43,660 nt of DNA from Microcaldota archaeon (lineage in GTDB: Archaea > Micrarchaeota > Micrarchaeia > Micrarchaeales > CABMGC01): the NCBI GenBank assembly GCA_021848095.1, contig JAJZMZ010000024.1:1-43660 (forward strand), written 5' to 3'. The notes beneath the pieces are model-generated. The model was not told the DNA's origin. It made no database searches and saw only the letters and a program-made list of their open reading frames with translations. Position 1 is the first letter of the stretch; the number at the start of each line of letters is the position of its first letter. The translations under genes were made by a program, and so were the position numbers. Shown piece after piece: positions 37,964 through 43,660 of the stretch.

Positions 37964-39187
37964 TTATTTATTTTTTTTGTGAAAGTTACAAAACTTCTCT
38001 ATGCGTGAAAATGCTTCTTTGATTACATCTTCTTCTGGAAGTGTTACTAAACGTATAAAACCATCCATTCCGAAACCAGAGCCTCTTAATATCTCAAGAT
38101 GTTGTTCTCTTAGAAGCAACTCAGTAAACTCCTTATCAGTATGTATATTTAACTTATTTAGTTTTATACGCGGAAATATATAAAATGCACTGTTTGGTTT
38201 TACAACCTCAAGATACTCGCTTTCTTTTATAAGATCATAAGCTAAATTTGAAGTTTTCTCTATTCTTTTAAGAACCTCTTTTAAAACTTCTGTTCTTTTT
38301 TTAGTATTTGAAATACCTTCAGTGATAGCATACTCTGCAGGAGTGTTTGCAGATAATCTAGAGTTACAAAGCATAGATATTGCATTTTTTAGGGCTAATG
38401 ATTTTTTATCACTTTCCGGGATTATAGAAAAACCTATTCTAAACCCAGTTGCAAAAAGATTTTTTGATGCACCATTTAAGATCATATGAGGAACTCCTTT
38501 TGCTACTTGTGAAACAGATGTAAACTTCGCGTCATTAAATAATAACTCATCATATATTTCGTCAGAGATTAGAAATATGTCATTGTTTTTAGCTATTTCT
38601 ACCACTTCCTTTAATGATTTTTCTGAAGGAACTGTACCGGTAGGATTATTGGGATTTGTAACTAAAATGTACTTTGGTTTATTTTTTCCAGAGTTTTTTA
38701 TTGTTTGAATTAGAGACTCTGTATTTATGTCCCAATTGTTTGAAAACTCATGATTTGCAAAAATAGGGGTTGCTCCCTCCATTATTATATTTGGTAAGTA
38801 TTGTGTGAAGAATGGTGAAATTATAAGTGCTGTATCTCCTTTTGAAAGTAAAGAGGTATTAGTAAATTGAAGTGCTTCGCTTACTCCTTGTGTTATTATG
38901 ACATCTTCTGTATTGTAATTAACTTTATATAAATCATTATATCGTTTTGAAACTGCTTCTTTTAATTTTTTATTTCCTCCCCAACTTTCATAAAATGTTC
39001 TCCCTAACTTTAAAGCTTCTATATATTTTTCAATTATGAAATCTGGTGTTTTTACATAATTTACAGGATCTCCAACACTTAAACTTAGTATTTTATGGCC
39101 ATTTTTTCTTAGTGAGTTTGCTATATCGACTAACTCTGCCAAAGGATTTTCTATTTTAGAGATATGTTCAATTACAAAATCGTTCAT
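37964..39187 (-). CDS. Pyridoxal-phosphate class I/II aminotransferase
   Basis: ITQGVSEALQF; VTNPNNPTGTVPSEKSL; SDEIYDELLF; NGASKNLFATGFRIGF (PLP Lys). Confidence 0.93.
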   Translation of the reverse strand: MNDFVIEHISKIENPLAELVDIANSLRKNGHKILSLSVGDPVNYVKTPDFIIEKYIEALKLGRTFYESWGGNKKLKEAVSKRYNDLYKVNYNTEDVIITQGVSEALQFTNTSLLSKGDTALIISPFFTQYLPNIIMEGATPIFANHEFSNNWDINTESLIQTIKNSGKNKPKYILVTNPNNPTGTVPSEKSLKEVVEIAKNNDIFLISDEIYDELLFNDAKFTSVSQVAKGVPHMILNGASKNLFATGFRIGFSIIPESDKKSLALKNAISMLCNSRLSANTPAEYAITEGISNTKKRTEVLKEVLKRIEKTSNLAYDLIKESEYLEVVKPNSAFYIFPRIKLNKLNIHTDKEFTELLLREQHLEILRGSGFGMDGFIRLVTLPEEDVIKEAFSRIEKFCNFHKKNK

Positions 39188-39208
39188 TTAATATCATTGC
39201 TTCAATAC

Positions 39209-39877
39209 TTACTTGTTTTCTAGAATAGCTTCTTGAATTTCAAATACTCCTCTTTCGCCATTCCATTCTTTCTTTGATTTTAAAATTTTAATACTTTTTT
39301 TAAATAATGGACCATCGAGTACAAAGCTCTCTGCTTCTCCACCTTCAAATACAAGATTTATGCCATTTTTTTTATTTAGTATTTTTAACTCTTCGATTAA
39401 TTTGTTGTCTATTTTTCTTCCTAAATGAGTTTCATTAAGGCCTTCTGCGGCTACAGCAGAAATTATTACATTAAAGTTTTCTGATAACTCAGTTAACTCT
39501 GAAATAGGATCAATATGCCATAGCGGAGCAATGTTTTCTATTTTGTGTTTATCTGTTATTTTCTGTATTCTATCTGCTTGATATCTGCTGTATGTTGCAC
39601 CAGTAACTAAAAGAGTAACATTATTTTCTACTAGTGCTTTTTCTAAATCTTTTAACTCTTCTTCTTTTTTACCCTCTGTTTTGATAAAAATTTGTTTTAT
39701 TCCAAGAGCTTCTGCTTGTAAAGAAGTTTGTTTTGCGTTGGGATAATGGAACATGTAACTGAATTTATTTTCAGATAAAAATGTTATGAGAAGTTCTATT
39801 TTTATTCCTGAATTTACAACTTTATGAAGTGCTAATGTTGAGTCTTTTCCTCCGCTGAATAAACATGCATTTGTCAT
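39209..39877 (-). CDS. Dph6-like ATP-dependent (PP-loop) diphthine--ammonia ligase family
   Basis: ACLFSGGKDSTLALHKV (PP-loop SGGKDS); LLVTGATYSRYQADRI; PLWHIDP; NLVFEGGEAESFVLDGPLF. Confidence 0.88.
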   Translation of the reverse strand: MTNACLFSGGKDSTLALHKVVNSGIKIELLITFLSENKFSYMFHYPNAKQTSLQAEALGIKQIFIKTEGKKEEELKDLEKALVENNVTLLVTGATYSRYQADRIQKITDKHKIENIAPLWHIDPISELTELSENFNVIISAVAAEGLNETHLGRKIDNKLIEELKILNKKNGINLVFEGGEAESFVLDGPLFKKSIKILKSKKEWNGERGVFEIQEAILENK

Positions 39878-40494
39878 TTTTCTACCTTTGATAACTTTTT
39901 CTTTACGTGCTTAAGTGCTGAAAATGTATCTCTATCTAACTCTTCAAGTCTCATAGAAATATACTTTGCTTGTGTTTTCAATCCTGGAATAACTATGTAA
40001 TCAAGTGCATTAACTCTTCTCTTTGTTTTTTCGATTTCTAAAACTAAACGTTTTAATCCTTGTTCTCTTTGTGCTACATCTAATATTGTATTTAAAACTT
40101 CATCAAAAGAAGAACTTACATCTAAAACAGCTGTACTTTCTGATAACACTCTACTAGGAGATCTCTCGATTGTCATTTTAGAGGTTTCTGGAATTTTAAC
40201 CCCCATTATATTTTTAACAGAGATCTTTACAGAACCAGATTCAGGCATTTGCTCTGCGGCAGATTCTAACTCAAAATTACCTGCAAATGCAGAGGATAAT
40301 GCAACTGTTTTGTAAGCGCTTTGCATTATTTCATATAAATGATCTCTATCTTTTCCAGATTCTTTTAAAAGTTTAAGAAACTCTATAACTAAAGCTTCTC
40401 TTTTTCTTTTAAGTATAGAATAACCCTTATTTGCTGTTTTTGTCCTCTGCCTTGTACGTATAAGATTTATTCTTGTTGGATTTATCTTTTCCAT
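39874..40494 (-). CDS. atpD: A-type (V/A) ATP synthase subunit D
   Basis: INPTRINLIRTRQRTKTANKGYSILKRKREALV; KRRVNALDYIVIPGLKTQAKYISMRLEELDRDTFSALKHVKKKL. Confidence 0.95.
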   Translation of the reverse strand: MEKINPTRINLIRTRQRTKTANKGYSILKRKREALVIEFLKLLKESGKDRDHLYEIMQSAYKTVALSSAFAGNFELESAAEQMPESGSVKISVKNIMGVKIPETSKMTIERSPSRVLSESTAVLDVSSSFDEVLNTILDVAQREQGLKRLVLEIEKTKRRVNALDYIVIPGLKTQAKYISMRLEELDRDTFSALKHVKKKLSKVEK

Positions 40495-40497
40495 TTA

Positions 40498-41880
40498 TCA
40501 TTTACCTTTTTTGTAGTATTTCTTTATGTGCTCTTCTTTTATTCTTGATAACTCACTTTCAGGAAGCATTGACAAAAGTTCCCAGCCTATATCAAGCGTT
40601 TGTTCTATTGATCTGTTATCATCAAAACCTTGTTTAATGAACTTATCTTCAAACGCTTCTCCAAAACTTAAGTATAGTTTATCACTATCACTTAATGCTT
40701 CTGCACCAACTATTGCGCTTAAGTCTTTCGCTTCTTGTGCTCTTGCATAAGCACCTAATAACTGATCTGAAACACCTTTATGGTCTTCTCTTGTTTTACC
40801 CTCTCCTATCCCATTTCCCATTAATCTTGATAATGAACCTATAGGATTTATAGGGGGATAGATGCCCTTATTGCTTAACTGTCTGCTCAAAAAGATCTGT
40901 CCTTCTGTAATGTAACCCGTAAGGTCAGGAATCGGATGTGTTAAGTCATCGCTAGGCATTGTTAAGATATCTAACTGTGTTATTGAACCTTTTTTGCCCT
41001 TTATTACTCCGGCTCTTTCATAAAGACTTGCTAAGTCGGTATACATGTATCCAGGATATCCTCTCCTTCCAGGAACTTCTTCTCTTGCGCTTGAAAGTTC
41101 ACGTAAAGCTTCTGCATAATTTGTCATGTCGTGTAGTATTACTAAAACATGCATGCCTTTTTCGTAAGCAAGATACTCTGCTGTTGTAAGTGCTAATCTA
41201 GGCGTTAGTATACGTTCTATGCTAGGATCATCTGCAAGATTTATGAATGCAACTGTTCTTTTTAATGCTCCAGTTCTTCTAAACTCATTTGTAAAGTACT
41301 CAGCATCATCATAAGTGATACCTATTCCTGCAAACACAACCGCAAAACTTTCATTTTTGTTTTTTACCCTAGCTTGTCTTGTTATCTGTGCAGCTAATTG
41401 GTTGTGTGGCAAACCTGAACCTGAAAATATAGGTAATTTTTGTCCTCTTACTAATGTGTTTAAGCCATCGATTGTTGAGATTCCAGTTTCAATAAAGTCA
41501 CTTGGATAAACTCTTGAAACAGGATTAATTGGAAAACCGTTTATATCTCTTTTATCCTTTGATTGTATAGGTGCTCCAGAGTCTCTAGGACGCCCTTGTC
41601 CATCAAAGATTCTTCCTAACATAGAGTCATTTACACCTATTGTAAATGTTTCTCCAAGAAAACTAACAGCTGTTTTGTTAATATTAATTCCACTTGTAGG
41701 GCCGAAAACCTGTACAACTGCTTTGCCATCGCTTGTATCCAATACTTGACCTAATCTATACTCCCCGGTTTGTAACTTTATTTTCACTATTTCGTTGTAA
41801 GATGCATTTTTTACTTGACCAACTACTATAAGAGGTCCTGCAACATTTTCTATTGTTTTATATTCTATATCAAACTTCAT
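40498..41880 (-). CDS. atpB: A-type (V/A) ATP synthase subunit B
   Basis: [75 protein letters not shown]. Confidence 0.97.
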   Translation of the reverse strand: MKFDIEYKTIENVAGPLIVVGQVKNASYNEIVKIKLQTGEYRLGQVLDTSDGKAVVQVFGPTSGININKTAVSFLGETFTIGVNDSMLGRIFDGQGRPRDSGAPIQSKDKRDINGFPINPVSRVYPSDFIETGISTIDGLNTLVRGQKLPIFSGSGLPHNQLAAQITRQARVKNKNESFAVVFAGIGITYDDAEYFTNEFRRTGALKRTVAFINLADDPSIERILTPRLALTTAEYLAYEKGMHVLVILHDMTNYAEALRELSSAREEVPGRRGYPGYMYTDLASLYERAGVIKGKKGSITQLDILTMPSDDLTHPIPDLTGYITEGQIFLSRQLSNKGIYPPINPIGSLSRLMGNGIGEGKTREDHKGVSDQLLGAYARAQEAKDLSAIVGAEALSDSDKLYLSFGEAFEDKFIKQGFDDNRSIEQTLDIGWELLSMLPESELSRIKEEHIKKYYKKGK

Positions 41881-41895
41881 AAAATCACTTTTTAT

Positions 41896-43660
41896 TTATT
41901 TTTTTGAAAGTTCCTTTTCAGTTGGCTCTTCTAATGATTTTTCTTCTTTCATTAACATATTAAACTCTGAAGAAATCTTCGACATTATGTTCTTTATTGT
42001 GCTTTCTGCAGAATCTTCTTTTATACCCTTCATTCTTGATATCTCTGCTCTTACAGGTAGTGAAGCTATCTTATCAATGCTTACATTATTTTTTACAGCA
42101 TCTCTTGCTAACTTTGAAAACTGCATCATTGTTTTAAGCATTAGTGCTTGTTTTTTTAATGAGGTAAATGCATCAATATCATCGAATGCGTTTTGTCTTA
42201 AGTAATCTTCACGCAACATTCTTCCTATTAATAAGATTATTCTTTCTGTTTCTGGAAGTGCATCTTCCCCAACTAATTGAACAATATCTTTTAATTCTGA
42301 TTCTCTTTGTAATAATTTAGACATGTCTTTTTTATCGGATACAAACTCTTCTCCTACATTTTTAATGTACCATGGTTCAAGAGGATCTAAATACAATGAA
42401 TAACTGCTTAACCAGTTTATTGATGGGAAGTGTTTTGATCTTGCTAGTGATGCATCTAAAGACCAGAAGGTTTTAACTACTCTCAATGTACCTTGTGATA
42501 CAGGTTCGGAGATATCTCCTCCTGGTGGTGATACAGCACCTATAAGAGTTATTGAGCCTTTTCTTCCGTTTAGTGTTTCTACATTTCCTCCTCTTTCATA
42601 ATACTCAGCTAAACGTTTTGGAAGATACGCTGGATAACCTTCTTCGCCAGGCATCTCCTCTAATCTAGCTGAGATCTCTCGCATAGCTTCGGCCCAACGT
42701 GATGTCGAGTCTGCCATTATAGCTACATTGTAACCCATATCTCTTAAGTACTCGGCTATTGTTATCCCTGTGTAAATACTAGCTTCTCTTGCAGCTACAG
42801 GCATGTTACTTGTATTAGCTATTAGAACTGTTCTTTCCATCAATGGTTTCCCTGTTTTAGGATCTTTTAGATGTGGAAACTCTGATAAGATTTCTGTCAT
42901 CTCGTTTCCTCTTTCTCCACAGCCTATGTAAACGACTATCTCAGCATCGGAGTACTTAGCAAGTGAGTGCTGAATAACTGTTTTACCAGCTCCGAATGGA
43001 CCAGGAACAGCTGCAGTACCTCCCTTAGCTACTGGAAATAATGTATCAATTACACGTTGACCCGTTACTAAAGGCTCCTCTGATTTAAACTTCTTTTTGA
43101 ATGGCGAGGGTTTTCTTACCGATCTACTTTGTGACATAGTTATCGGATATTTTTTACCTCTTAACTCTACCTCAGCTATTTTTTCAAGTATTGTAAAGTT
43201 GCCTGATTTTAATGTAGATAACTTTCCTGAGATACCAGAAGGTACCATTATATAATGTTTAAGTGTTTCGGTTTCTTGTACATGGCCTAAAACCATACCT
43301 TCTTTTACAGGAGTTCCTTTTTTAAGTGATTTATCTGGTATAAAGTGATACTTCTTTTTTGTGTTTAATGGCTCAGCTTCTATTCCTTTTCCTATAAAAC
43401 TTCCGCTTTTCTTTTCTAAGATTTCTAAAGGTCTTTGTATTCCGTCGTAAATCATGCCCAATAAACCCGGTCCTAAAAGTACACTTAATGGAAGAGATGT
43501 TGTTTCAACTACCTCTCCTGGTTTCAAACCTGTCGTATCTTCATAAACCTGAATTACTGCTTTTGCTCCTCTGAGTTGAATTATCTCTCCAATTAACTTT
43601 TGTTTTCCTACCTTTACTACGTCATACATGCTTGCTCCAAGCATTGAATCTGCTATTACA
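41896..43660 (-). CDS. atpA: A-type (V/A) ATP synthase subunit A (partial, N-terminus beyond right edge)
   Basis: [39 protein letters not shown]; frame stays open upstream of the ORF-track Met at 43644 ([18 protein letters not shown]), matching the family N-terminus. Confidence 0.97.
   Translation of the reverse strand, partial: VIADSMLGASMYDVVKVGKQKLIGEIIQLRGAKAVIQVYEDTTGLKPGEVVETTSLPLSVLLGPGLLGMIYDGIQRPLEILEKKSGSFIGKGIEAEPLNTKKKYHFIPDKSLKKGTPVKEGMVLGHVQETETLKHYIMVPSGISGKLSTLKSGNFTILEKIAEVELRGKKYPITMSQSRSVRKPSPFKKKFKSEEPLVTGQRVIDTLFPVAKGGTAAVPGPFGAGKTVIQHSLAKYSDAEIVVYIGCGERGNEMTEILSEFPHLKDPKTGKPLMERTVLIANTSNMPVAAREASIYTGITIAEYLRDMGYNVAIMADSTSRWAEAMREISARLEEMPGEEGYPAYLPKRLAEYYERGGNVETLNGRKGSITLIGAVSPPGGDISEPVSQGTLRVVKTFWSLDASLARSKHFPSINWLSSYSLYLDPLEPWYIKNVGEEFVSDKKDMSKLLQRESELKDIVQLVGEDALPETERIILLIGRMLREDYLRQNAFDDIDAFTSLKKQALMLKTMMQFSKLARDAVKNNVSIDKIASLPVRAEISRMKGIKEDSAESTIKNIMSKISSEFNMLMKEEKSLEEPTEKELSKK

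Overview
This is a low-GC archaeal chromosomal window. Short genes, archaeal informational proteins and an SAIEY-type pilin-like N-terminus suggest a DPANN/ARMAN-like (Parvarchaeota-type) genome, but taxonomy is inference only. It is mostly housekeeping: LeuRS, RFC small subunit, a complete pyruvate/2-oxoacid dehydrogenase operon (E1a-E1b-E2-E3) followed by NAD kinase, succinate dehydrogenase/fumarate reductase plus a class II fumarase/aspartase-family lyase, NMD3-like protein, SecF-SecD, class II ribonucleotide reductase, an aminotransferase, a Dph6-like ATPase, and A-type ATPase subunits D, B and A. Accessory content includes an ABC-2 exporter operon with a PadR-like regulator and an unlisted secreted CARDB/COG1361-like protein running off the left edge, a 1359-aa pilin-anchored surface protein with three Cys-pair repeats, and a proline dehydrogenase gene next to a secretion/pilus ATPase. 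Main points for follow-up: a tRNA-Gln(CTG) with a ~21-nt D-loop insertion that can form a 7-bp hairpin but shows no clear canonical bulge-helix-bulge; an iron-sulphur SdhB/FrdB subunit with a fused N-terminal two-helix membrane segment; a minimal divergent kinase-like protein; a possible 27-aa leader ORF whose start codon lies in an inverted repeat upstream of nrdJ; the exporter plus secreted-protein operon; and two orphan helical proteins in line with a site-2 protease. No CRISPR array, rRNA or insertion sequence was recognised.
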